Source: Phytophthora colocasiae (lineage: Eukaryota; Oomycota; Peronosporomycetes; Peronosporales; Peronosporaceae). Taken from it: a stretch of 64,000 bases of DNA. A model generated the notes under the pieces. The model ran no database searches and was not told the origin of the DNA. It saw only the letters and a list, made by a program, of their open reading frames with translations. Shown piece by piece: positions 21,670-31,450 of this stretch. Made by a program: the position numbers and the translations under genes. Position 1 is the stretch's first letter. Every line of letters begins with the position of its first letter. The stretch spans positions 992,001 to 1,056,000 of the forward strand of contig JAGKQI010000031.1 of assembly GCA_018806915.1 (NCBI GenBank), read 5' to 3'.

Positions 21670-22297
21670 CCATGCCGGGCAGTCTGATACTCGAATTTAC
21701 TCGGAATTGCAAAGTTGATGTGGCTCACTGTTCTCATTTCCCACTACATGGCGTGTTTATGGCACGTTGTGGCAGAACGCGAAGAATTGGAGACTATGGG
21801 AGAACTCTACGTTGCCGACGTATACTACGCAGTTCAGTTAATCCAAGGTCAAGGAGGTTTAATTGGCTCCTGGGAGGAAAATCTCTTGTCGACATTTATT
21901 ATTCTCATTGGTTCAGTCATTCTTGCTATCGTCTTTGGTAATGTTGCCATGTTAGTGGCAAATTTCAACGCCAATACGACTAAAAATCACCAAAAGATGG
22001 AAGCGGTGTTTGCTACGATGGAAAAAATGGAACTTCCGAGCGAGTGCAGCAGTACTACAACCACATGTGGATGGAATATCAATCTCTAGATGGAGATATT
22101 GCACAATTTCAACGAGAACTGACCGACACTCTTGGACTGGAAGTAGGGCTCTTCATGTATATGGATATGGTGGGGAAAGTGTCATTTTGGGAGAATTGTT
22201 CCCCGGATTTTGCAGTTCAGATTCTCCTAAACCTGAAATTTCGCGTTTATCTCGCTGATGACTACGTGATTCGGAAAGGAGAGACTGGAGATGAGAT
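21670..22297 (+). pseudogene. Cyclic-nucleotide-gated, potassium-channel-like gene, 5' remnant (pore and start of CNBD)
   Basis: Three frames joined by single-base shifts (near 21712 and 22035) encode S5 (MMWLTVLISHYMACLWH), a pore loop, S6 (IILIGSVILAIVFGNVAMLV) and the linker to a cyclic-nucleotide-binding domain (YLADDYVIRKGETGDEM). The voltage-sensor segments S1-S4 are absent upstream, so the gene is 5' truncated at about 21670. The pore segment reads LIQGQG rather than the usual TVGYG-type filter, which I take to be typical of an oomycete VIC subfamily or a decayed pore. At 22297 the reading frame is cut by a DDE transposon and resumes at 25121 in the same phase. Confidence 0.75.
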
Positions 22298-22327
22298 GAG
22301 ACTGCGTCAAACAAAATAATACTAATG
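22298..22327 (+). repeat. Left TIR of the 2.8-kb DDE transposon
   Basis: Thirty bases that pair with 25087-25116 with a few mismatches near the outer third. The inner bases ACAAAATRATACTAATG are nearly perfect. Confidence 0.85.
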
Positions 22328-22634
22328 AACCTAAGTACGAATCGCGATTTAAGGGTACCATTCGAAAGAAGGGTGTCTTCTCTTCATTTTGAGACCATAT
22401 AGAGCTCCAGGAACCAAATACGAACCGAGCAGTGCCCTGTTAAAAAATATATCTCCTGTCCAAGACCAAAAACACGATTTTTTTTATTGGCTACTTAGAT
22501 GTAAAATTACACGGCGGAGCCAATGGTAATGCTGTTTTCTTCAGATTCGTATCAGAACATTGTTAAATTTTGAATTACGTGCTGATTTTCAGAATAGTGA
22601 CACTGGTCTCGATAAGTATCATTTTGTTTTCACC

Positions 22635-24918
22635 TTAAACACTAGCATCATTTTGGTTGAGCCTGCTACAGAGACAACGATCTTCACTTGCGTGACTTCT
22701 TCGGCGTAGGGCGAGCATCAATATCAGTCTCCATGCCACGTCGATCCTGGTTCGCCTTTGCGCTGGCAGCCATAGCAGCACGGACTCTCGACGAGCTTGT
22801 TTGGCTGTTTTTGCATCTACTTTCTCCTGATCACTTGGTGCAGCGTAGATCCAATTTGCTTGGTGCTCTTCAGGGACGTAGGGTCCGATTTTGCTATGCA
22901 GCTCCAGCATTTTCTCAGTATTGCGAGGGGGAGGACTCAAGTCTTCCAAGAAGTGTGTGAACATCCGTGCCACTTTCTCAGGCTCCGTGAGGCGTCCGTC
23001 AACTTTACGCCGTAGGTCTTGTACCACAGGTTCATTGTCCGGTCCTTTGCGACACAATACAACTCCAGGTTGGTCTTGAACTGCCGTAAATATCTGGTAC
23101 TGCTGTACCCCCACCAGCGTCTTGTATAATTCAGCAACCAGTGGTTTGTAGCTCTTGAAAAACCTATTTCCACGCGAAATGTGCACCGTAGTGTTGGTTG
23201 TAGCCGAACCGTTCACAGCAGAGACGATGTCGTCCAAAATCCAGCAGTCTTGACGGGCTACATGCTTCCTAATGTGGCCGAAGCCACGGTCACAAGAGTT
23301 TTTTGTATGGCCTTTCACAAAAAATTTGTAGTCGACCCGCTCAAAGACACCCATGTGGACTTGCGCCAGTAAAAACTTGATAACATGATTGTTCTTGTTC
23401 TGGCCTGAGCAGTTGTCCGCGTAGACAATAAGTCGTTTCTTTCCGGCTGGAAGCAGCACAGTACGGATGAAGTGCTGTAGCATCGAGTTTATTTGGTCGC
23501 TGCCTTTCCCACTGGCAAACTCGTCGTAGACATAGTTGGTCTGCGTCCCTTCATTCTCATAAAAGATGCCAAAGACGCTCACAGCAAGCAATGAACAAAA
23601 ATACCACTGCAATGGTGTTGACGTGACCGACGGAACCGTCAAATTCTGCGAGAAGTCCATGACGATCACAGCCAAATCCTTGCTGATGTCACCCTCTTTA
23701 TGGATGTCACCTTTGTCCTTCTTGTACTCTCGTCTAATGTTTATAGTAAATCAAATTGATATTAGTGTCCAAACGCAAATCAAAATGATACCTATCGCTA
23801 CTTACCTCATTCGACGTGCAGACTCTGTGTGTCGACCCAACTCTTCAGTTTGCTCTGCGGTTGCTCCGTGGCGCATGCGTGTCTGGTACACGGAACACAG
23901 ATCGCAGACGTTTGACTGTGCGGACCGGATCTTGATCTTAGGGCAGTGGATGGACAAAAGCTTCCTAAACGTTGAACGGGCGGGCTCATTGACACGTAGA
24001 CCTTTAGCCACGTACTTGTGCATCTCATCGTAGAGAACGTCCCAGGTAAAGGTAGGTGGTAGAAGGGTGTAGTCTTCTCGACTGTAGTATTTGTTCACAA
24101 CGCCGTCCTTGGTCTTCTGCATGCGAACTCTTACGGGCACCACCTCGCCAACCTCAGAAGCGACCTCCTTGAACCACCGCACGCTGCGTCGATCGTGGAC
24201 GCGTTCTTGTTCAGCTTGTTACCGTGCTCCTTTGTGGCTATGTTCCCTTCACGGACGCGGCGCTTGTAGCGTTGCACAGTAAGTGGCTGCACGCCAAGAC
24301 AGTGGGCAAAAGCGGTACGGCAAACATGGCCTACGAACGGCAAATAGAAGTGGAACTTCTCGCGCTCACCAGTACCACGACGTCTTGATGCAGTATCCGT
24401 CTGCATTAGGACGCCTATAAGGGTTAGAATGCAGGTAGTCTTCTCGGCCTTGGTCATTTGACCAAGGGAACACGTCAGCCAAGCTCCTTGGCCTTCCCCT
24501 CAAGACAGCGCCGCTTGCACTTGTCTGCGCTAATCAGGCCTGCAACTTGCTGCTGAAGATCGACGTCGTACAAATTGATGCTAATGTCCTCTTCCTCAGC
24601 TTTACTTCCAACGCTCTCCCCAGTCACCACATCATCCGCTTCCATATCCTCGCTGCCACTCCAGTCCTCGTCATCACTGTCGTCAGGCTCGTCGACATCT
24701 TCCTCTCCGCTTGCATCATTGGCGTCTTCACGCTGGGTGGACAGCTCCAGCTCTGTGTCCTGCGCGAGCTGGATGCGAACAGCTTGAGAGTCCTCTGAAG
24801 GGCTGCTGAAGAGTACAGAAGTTAGCGCATCTGTTCCAGAAGGGCTGCTGGTTAGTGGCGCTTCCGGAGAAGCAAACTCTTGAGAGGGCGAAGGCGGACG
24901 TGGTAGTTGACGGAGCAT
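22635..24918 (-). pseudogene. DDE transposase of the 2.8-kb element, intron-containing, frameshifted
   Basis: Minus-strand coding pieces run from an acidic N-terminus (24918-24475), through a helix-turn-helix-like part (24457-24131, with GVQPLTVQRYKRRVREG), a CxxC-bearing part (24182-23802) and the catalytic part (to 22635). A 72-bp intron (23805-23734, GTAAGT..TTAG) joins the last two in phase. The catalytic part has VIVMDFSQNL, then YADNCSGQNKNN and VKGHTKNSCDRGFGHIRK, the DDE-like arrangement of transposases whose second motif is DNCxGQNKN. A stop after AKELG and a one-base shift near 24183 break the gene. It would cut and rejoin the TIR ends. Confidence 0.7.
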
Positions 24919-25086
24919 CTTGCGCGGAGACTAGTATCTTGTTGTTGGGTCTGTTAGAACAATGAGAGAGCTCAGTTTAGTGACGATTTTCAAATCACTA
25001 ATCGCTTGATTTCTCGAAACTTCGTTTAAATCCGAAAAACGATGGCCTAACTTTAAACACGATTATCTCGATAACTCTAAATGGCG

Positions 25087-25116
25087 CATTAGTATCATTT
25101 TGTTTTGGACGGTCTC
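25087..25116 (-). repeat. Right TIR of the 2.8-kb DDE transposon
   Basis: Reverse complement of the left TIR; ends GGTCTC immediately before the AGAT target-site copy. Confidence 0.85.
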
Positions 25117-25884
25117 AGATGTTTATGATTAACCGTGGAGTTTGTGTGTTATTTGATGCAACAGAGCTCTACAAAGCCAATGCCACGGAAAATCCCGTTA
25201 AAACTGCAGCTTTTCCTGGGTTTGAGAGCTTGGTAGGGGTTAAAACCACAAGGAGTATCAACAATTTCTTACAACCTCATGGTAACGCACCATTACTCAA
25301 GCGAATCCCTACCGCGAGATTATGGCGTAAAACAGCATCGAAGGACGTGGATGCTCGTGTTCTACCTCAAAGAAACAGCTACGAGATCGATTCCGCTCAA
25401 CGTGTTTCAATTGCGAAAGATCAGGTCTTGCTTCGGTCAGGTCAGGTTTTTGGTGAATTGAGTTTACTCATGAATTACAAACGCACGGCAAGTATCCGAG
25501 CAGCTACATACGTCGAGATGTGTATTCTAAGCCGAGAAACATTCCAACGTATCATTGCACGGTATCCTGATGATCGTCGTCAAGTTCTAACAAAGATGTT
25601 TAAAAGTTGCATCGAGAAGAAAGCGACCCCTTTCCCCTTGAATGAAATTGTGGAAATGGAGACTGAAAAATTGCGGAAAAAGAGCGCTTCTGGGCTATCA
25701 GGAGTTGAAGATCTGCCTATTTAAGTGGCTGAAGCTTTGGTGGATAGAATCGACGCGAACAGACCGGACGAGAGCATTCAATACGGTCTTCAGGCATTTC
25801 ACCCTTATGTTTCGGAAAAACCAACTGAAGACACTGCGAAATTGAGCAACAATGTCAACAACTACCGAAGAACAGGCATTCACC
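25117..25884 (+). pseudogene. Channel-like gene, middle part (rest of CNBD)
   Basis: The frame continues the channel from the insertion point with FMINRGVCVLF and, after a low-complexity loop, LLRSGQVFGELSLLMNYKRTASIRA, the phosphate-binding cassette of cyclic-nucleotide-binding domains (FGEL plus R in RTASIRA). An in-frame TAA at 25722-25724 interrupts it; the same frame then stays open to the MULE insertion at 25885 and resumes beyond it at 29156. Together with two upstream frame changes this marks the locus as a pseudogene rather than a recent knock-out. Confidence 0.75.
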
Positions 25885-25996
25885 GGGAAAATCTATGGAG
25901 CTCGAGGTTACGGAGCTCGAGGTACCAAAAAATCATATGTGTTGACCAAAATAAAAATAGTCAACTCAAATTTTTATTTTATTGCAAATGAATTAA
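25885..25996 (+). repeat. Left TIR of the MULE
   Basis: 112 bp, containing two copies of GGAGCTCGAGGT and an AT-rich inner part; pairs with 29035-29146. Confidence 0.9.
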
Positions 25997-26643
25997 ATCC
26001 GACAGTTATTGTCAAAGGGTTAATACGATATTTAATTCGGAGAATTGGGCAAACCAGATGAAGCTTAGTATGTCGCTGTTGTACGTGAACTCCATTAAAA
26101 CGTATAATACTGTAGCGCGAAGAAGTATTTTTATCACAGTCAGTTTTGTAAACAACTCACAGGATCATTTCTCGGTTGCTTGCAAGGCTAATTAGGGCTG
26201 TTGACGATACTTTTGAATTATCGGATTGCTTTGGATAGGTGAGCACGGGGCCGAAGAACTGTGAACTGTGCATCAACATCGCCGACTGTACTTATTTGAG
26301 TATAATCCATTGTAGTGTGAGTTATTCGCTAAGCTTCGGCTGTGTGCGCTTATAAGGCTGGCTACCTGTAGTAGTTTTTTGCTTTTATTTGCAATAAAAA
26401 CTAAACATTACCCACCTTGGTTCACGGAGATTAACTACAACTATTGGCAATCTGAAAGAAATGGCAAATAAACGAGAGGAGACTACTGTAAGTGGAGACG
26501 TTGAACAAACAGTAGCGTAAGCACAAATAGACAATGCGATTCTTAGCTTTCCTTCAAACAAAAGAACAAATTCGTAATGCAATGTCATATATTTGCGAAA
26601 CTTTACAGCAAAGTCTTTCTTTCTGTAAATTCTTCCGTAACTC

Positions 26644-28755
26644 TTAGAAATGCCCACGGCTAGCGTACCCCCATGCCCGAGGTGGCAGGTAATCCGGAAA
26701 GTAAGACGTCTCTGATTCGTTGCCTTCATCGCTTTGGCCTTGGTTTAAAGCAACTCTCAATGGCGGAAGTTGAGTGACTGGTTCAGTGGCATTTTCGAAG
26801 AAGGAGTTAGTAGACGTGAGTAGCTCCGTAAATGTTGGCTGTGTAGATGGTGGGGTCGCTGGATGATTAAGGTCGACACGCTCGCTGAAAGTTGCATCTC
26901 TGGCCGTGCATGAACTGCCGTGATTTTTCTTGTGCGATTTTGTCTTACGTTTCTTGGACTTCTTGGATTGTAGTGGGGCTGGTTCTAACACTCTTGCTCT
27001 CGAGTCCTCTGCGATGCCACGACGAGTCAGCCAGTGAGCATGGAAGTCTTGAACCTGTAGCTTCTTTTGTCGATTAGATTTCACAATCTCGATGATCTCA
27101 TGCACACAGGGTCTTCCATTTGTGCGGCGGAAAGTACCAGTACAGGGTGCGATCGATCTTTTCTTGGTAACAATTTCCACAGCCTGTTTCCACAAATTTG
27201 CGGTTTCGTTCAAAGCGTATCTGCTGATGAACATTACTACCGCCGAGTACCGCTCGTCTTATAAGATGTGCGAAATTTTCCCAACATCTCGCTCGATATC
27301 TAAACTTGTGTTCTTGATACAAGTTTGCCACCATGGCAGCAGTTTCTCAAAAGCAGTCAGCAAATTTCCTTTAGACGACTCCAGCCATCTCTTGCACTAC
27401 GAGTGTGTACCTTCGACTGGAGACGTGTCACGATAGCCGAAATGCAAATATTGCGAAGTCCAGCAGCGCACAACTTTTGTCTTGTATTTCCACCGGTGAA
27501 GTTCGAGATAGTCTGCAAGTTCCGAGTTACACGACCGAATTTCCGCGCAGCACTTTACAAACTCTTCCTCATTCGACGAATCAGCAGCCTTGTAGAACAA
27601 ATTCATAAATTCGCTGGTCTCAATAGTGTTCTCGTACTTGTCTTGTCCAGGAGCAGGGTTCGGATTCTCAAGTTGGCCAAGAACTGTCCGGGTTTTGGCA
27701 AGAACATTTCGGTCCATATGCCACCGACAGACGAGAGCAGGGACATCAGGAAACATTTGATCCAGCGCATTCATACAAGCTTGGTCGCGATCGGTGAGAA
27801 TAATTGATGGCTTCGAAATATTGTATGATTCAAGCATCTCTTTCAACTGTTGTAAAGCCCAGAGGAAATCTTCTTCTTTTTCACCGGGTAAAAAACATTG
27901 GGCAATTGGCAACACAGTGTTCATGTTGGTCATAGCAATGATGTTCAGTAGTGGTAGATCGGAATTATTAGTCTTGTATGTGCAATCCATAACCATGACG
28001 TCAGAATTCCAAGCGTAAAATTCCTTGATTCCTGGGTGTGACCAAAACAAAGCCCGGAGTCTAGAGGTTGCTTTGTCTACATCAACCTTAAAAAAAAAGT
28101 TGTGCTCTTCCAATTTCTTTAGCAGCAACTCAGTCGGTGTGTCGTCAGCCAGTGCCTCCCGACGACTTGAATTTTTCTTGTTCGACACATCTTTCGCGAT
28201 AATTGCTGTATCCGGATCAGCAATTCTAATTGTAGCAACAACCACTTGAGGTGACACACCGACAGCTGTCTGAGCAGCAACTAAGTCTGTGTGAGACAAG
28301 TCTGACGACGTCAAACGTTCCATGTCACGACGGCGATGACCGGGGTGAAAGCTCGGGTCACGAGAGGCGGGGTGGTTGTGGATGTTGGATCCATTAAGAT
28401 GGACTATTTTCCAACTTCCGGTCACATTGTTCGCATCGACCGCTTCAATACGAATCTTCATCTTGCACCCAATTTTGCTTGTTCCCCGTTGTGTACGAAC
28501 TCGATCTTCCTCTCGGAAGTGACGTGTGTTCTTGGTTTTTCCGTAGTGGTCGCATTGGAAATCACGTTGTCGAATTTCTTTTGCCTTGTTTTTCTTGTTA
28601 TGGGCCTTTGTCACGTCAATAACTTGGCGCCGATTCCACTCGTGAAGGGCAGTCTCTGCCTCTTCATAAGAGTCAAATACTTGTTCCGGAGGTGGCGGAA
28701 TGATGTAGCTCGAGGTTGTTGGTGGAGGTGGTGCCGATGTTGGTGTTGAAGCCAT
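26644..28755 (-). pseudogene. MULE transposase with two premature stops
   Basis: From ATG at 28755 the product starts with a proline-rich leader, then a FAR1/WRKY-like DNA-binding region (QCDHYGKTKN, later NIHNHPASRD), then the MULE catalytic core: DVMVMDCTYKTN, LTDRDQACMNAL and CRWHMDRNVL. TAG at 27399-27397, right after SPVEGTHS, and TAA at 27261-27259 interrupt the single frame, which otherwise continues for about 700 codons to a basic tail with KKSKKRKTKSHKK. The two stops make it unable to move itself unless read through. The long identical TIRs could still be used by an enzyme from elsewhere. Confidence 0.85.
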
Positions 28756-29034
28756 AATCAAATAATGAATGCACTTGAAAGAGCAAAACTCAAAGGCAAA
28801 TGTAGGTTTCACGCCTTGTTTTACAGGCCACGTGAGTTTCATAACCAAATATTGAAAAGGAGGCCATGTGGGTTTCGTAACCGAATACTGAAAAGTAGCA
28901 AAACATCTCATGAGTATGCGATGCAGCATACATTTAACTAATGGATCCATAATAAACACCAAAGTACTCTTAGAATAACCACTACTCATTGAATAACCGC
29001 TAGAATATTCACTAGAATAACCGCTATGAGGTAA

Positions 29035-29146
29035 TTAATTCATTTGCAATAAAATAAAAATTTGTGTTGACTATTTTTATTTTGGTCAACACATATGATT
29101 TTTTGGTACCTCGAGCTCCGTAACCTCGAGCTCCATAGATTTTCCC
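29035..29146 (-). repeat. Right TIR of the MULE
   Basis: Reverse complement of 25885-25996 with one visible difference (T versus A in the TCAACWCAAA segment). Confidence 0.9.
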
Positions 29147-29926
29147 GCATTCACCGATCACGTAGCGACATGAATACGAGCAATGAGAGGAAAATCACCA
29201 TATCGGAATCTCGTCTCGATGAACTGGAGAAGAAAATGACAACTATGATGAACCTGATGCAAGTGATGTCTTCCAGTATGGAACGTCAGGAAACGTTTCG
29301 AACGGGTGGGAAGAGCTGCTGTGGTTGCTGTTGTGCAGTTCAACACTCAGTGGAACTTTCACCTGGAGAGATCCCGAGTCAAGATACAAAAATCCAAGAC
29401 AATGACACGTTCGTCTCTACATCCCCAGCTGAAGAGAAGCCAGACGTTATTAGCGAACCGAAAAGAGACTGAAAAGGAGATGGTTGAAGTGTACCAGAGT
29501 ATTGTGCATCATGACTCAAGAAGAACTACAGTACGCGACGAAATAGATTCTCTAAGCCAGTGCAAGCCGAGGTTAATCCCGCTTCTTCACCCGGCAGAAC
29601 CTTGTACTGAATCTACTGCTCTTCGGGGCATCGAGAGTTATAAAAGTGAACTTCAAGGTCTACTGGAACAGCCTGCATCTTCCGATCAAGACAAAAACGA
29701 ACTAGGCTCTGGTACGAACACACCTAGTTTGCCAGAATCTGATAGAGCTTCTATTGGACTCGACCACCGCGAACGACAACAGACAAAACATCGAGGAAAT
29801 CGCATTGGAATTGCTTCGCCTCTTGACTCCAATCCGACATCACTATCTCCCTACCAACAACAATTTCTATCTGCTATTCCTCCTGATAAAGAAAATACCA
29901 CACAGGAAGTAAATGGTAGTCTAGAC
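29147..29926 (+). pseudogene. Channel-like gene, C-terminal tail
   Basis: After the MULE the channel frame continues to 29472 with a coiled-coil segment (ESRLDELEKKMTTMMNLMQV) and a cysteine cluster (CCGCCC) that might be lipid-modified. A shift near 29450 moves coding signal into another frame, open to 29968, which is serine-, glutamine- and glutamate-rich and runs into the end of the convergent NLP gene. No catalytic domain is seen in the tail. Confidence 0.6.
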
Positions 29927-29927
29927 A

Positions 29928-30686
29928 CTACTCCTCGTGCTTGTTCGAAAACGGCCAAGCGTCCTTGAGTCTCTTGAGGAAAACGTCGTCCTTCATAGGC
30001 ATTTCCCTCTTGACCGACTCGAAAGGAGATGTGTAGAATTTCGTGGTGCTCAAACCTTTGCGTGCTTTAGCAGTGAGTTGATCCCACGTGATGAGATTCT
30101 GAGTTTCTCCTGTTTTCTCAGTGAATCGTAGTCTCTGCTTGGGAGACTTCTCAGCTTCGTACGACTCGAATTTCAACACTTTGGATGCGTTCAGGTGTCG
30201 CCCTTTAGTCGCCACCTTGGATACGCGATAATCTTCGTAATTCAGAGTCACACCAAGAAGTTTCGAGTTGTCGAGCGTCGGATCATCGATCCAGACGACT
30301 GCTGTCTCCCAAAAGTGACGGTCCTGGGACCTCCCACTCCGTCCTTTAGGAAAGTACCACGTGTACATGATAGCCCACTTATCATTGTACCAGTCCGAAC
30401 GTGAGTAGACTTGGGAGCCGAGACGAGAACCCTTACACTCTCCATCATCTGGACCGCTTCCTTCGAGACCAGCACTCACAGATCCATTCGCTTGAACTGC
30501 AGGGTACGGATGACAGCCAAAAGAGATGAACAGTTCCGGTTTGTACTTGACTGCAGCTTCCTCGAAACTGTTGGTGGGGATCGGCTGAGAGAATGGCTTC
30601 ACTTTGTCATGGTCGACCAACGTTCCGTTTTTTTTGCCCATGATCAATGCAGTAAGGGCAGTGGCAGCAAGGAGAGTTAGAGCCAT
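29928..30686 (-). CDS. NLP (NPP1-like) secreted protein, third copy
   Basis: ATG at 30686 gives 252 aa; the longer open frame upstream to 30845 is 5' flank. A hydrophobic N-terminus (residues 1-15) fits a short signal peptide. The NPP1 domain is complete, with GCHPYPAV, DGEC, SDWY and AIMYTWYFPKG. The metal site reads PKG (G115) and QDRHFWE (D122, F125, E127), so three of four expected ligands are replaced; I infer a non-cytolytic NLP. The product extends six residues beyond the family end AWPF, because the usual stop has been lost and translation enters the flanking channel remnant. An initiator-like motif lies 43 bp upstream. Confidence 0.9.
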   Translation of the reverse strand: MALTLLAATALTALIMGKKNGTLVDHDKVKPFSQPIPTNSFEEAAVKYKPELFISFGCHPYPAVQANGSVSAGLEGSGPDDGECKGSRLGSQVYSRSDWYNDKWAIMYTWYFPKGRSGRSQDRHFWETAVVWIDDPTLDNSKLLGVTLNYEDYRVSKVATKGRHLNASKVLKFESYEAEKSPKQRLRFTEKTGETQNLITWDQLTAKARKGLSTTKFYTSPFESVKREMPMKDDVFLKRLKDAWPFSNKHEE

Positions 30687-30728
30687 GGTAGTTGAGGTAT
30701 CTGTAGATGACTTGTGTCGTAGGCGGAT

Positions 30729-30742
30729 GCTTGGGAAATGAG
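30729..30742 (-). promoter_or_regulatory. Oomycete-type initiator of the third NLP gene
   Basis: On the minus strand CTCATTTCCCAAGC matches the initiator consensus GCTCATTYYNCAWTTT through the CA and W positions, 43 bp before the ATG. Confidence 0.6.
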
Positions 30743-31188
30743 AACAGACTTGGAAGATTGATTCCACCTTTTCTGCGTAAACGAACAGAATCCGCTTGGT
30801 CACAAAGATTACCGTCAAGAAACCTCCAGGGTGTGAAGGAGACACAGCATTTTGCTACGAAGAAGCAAGATTTGATCGTAAACTTTTGGGGTTTGCCTAA
30901 CTGGGAGCTCGGTTGCCACCGGATACTCAACGTGGGACCTCAACCTTATGGCTAAACTCAATGTATTTTTGTTGAGTACTCCAGGAATACATAGATTTGA
31001 TCACTACTGCACACGTAGGTAGAATTTCACAGCGCACTATATATCTCGTAGTACAGGTAGAACAGCAGATAACCAAGTCATCTTCTTAATAAAGACCCAC
31101 GTGAGTCATGAACAACAACATACAGCCCACCATCAAACTGGCAATGCCAACTTGCCATCATCTGGACCAGCTTTCGCTACGTCAAAAC
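30743..31188. other. Intergenic, nothing recognised
   Basis: Short frames only. Two GTAGAA words occur near 31017-31056. The last five bases, AAAAC (31184-31188), are the left target-site copy of the copia element. Confidence 0.5.
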
Positions 31189-31438
31189 TGTTGAGGTTAG
31201 GGCTCGTTCACAGGGACCACCTCTACACCGTGTCTTCTATAAACTAATAATGAAGAGACACGGTACTTTTGACTCTAACAAATAATGTACTAAAATGTCT
31301 GTGACATCAGTACGTTTCTGAATGCCGCATACTATTTTCTAGTGAGTAGCTATCTACTTTCTTAAACATTAATCTTACTTCTTCTTTTTCTCTCTTCTAC
31401 CCTACTTCCTTCAAGCTGCGCCCAAGTTCCCCGCAACA
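31189..31438 (+). repeat. 5' LTR of copia element 1
   Basis: Begins TGTTGAGG and ends CCGCAACA (TG..CA); identical by eye to 37650-37899. Confidence 0.95.
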
Positions 31439-31450
31439 GGTTATGAGCCC
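31439..31450 (+). other. Primer-binding site matching the tRNA-Met anticodon arm
   Basis: GGTTATGAGCCC lies directly after the LTR. Its complement GGGCTCATAACC contains CUCAUAA, the anticodon loop of methionine tRNA, not the tRNA 3' end. Priming by a half tRNA-Met is established for Drosophila copia. The apparent gag ATG at 31443 lies inside this site. Confidence 0.65.

Larger units (their letters stand above)
22298..25116. mobile_element. DDE DNA transposon with 30-bp TIRs and 4-bp TSD (Sola-like), inserted in channel gene
   Basis: Left end GAGACTGCGTCAAACAAAAT is matched by the inverted right end (GAGACCGTCCAAAACAAAAT) and both continue into ATACTAATG. The four bases AGAT directly precede (22294-22297) and follow (25117-25120) the 2819-bp element, and removing it with one AGAT restores the channel reading frame exactly. 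A 2-bp TSD with one more TIR base on each side fits the same bases. The 4-bp TSD and GRG-type TIR start suggest the Sola superfamily; that family name is inference. Confidence 0.85.
25885..29146. mobile_element. Mutator-like element (MULE) with 112-bp TIRs and 9-bp TSD
   Basis: The ends begin GGGAAAATCTATGGAGCTCG and are inverted copies for 112 bp with one mismatch seen. The nine bases GCATTCACC flank both sides (25876-25884 and 29147-29155), the target duplication length of Mutator elements. The element is 3262 bp and carries one transposase gene on the minus strand. It sits inside the C-terminal coding region of the channel-like gene, whose frame resumes in phase after excision. Confidence 0.93.
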
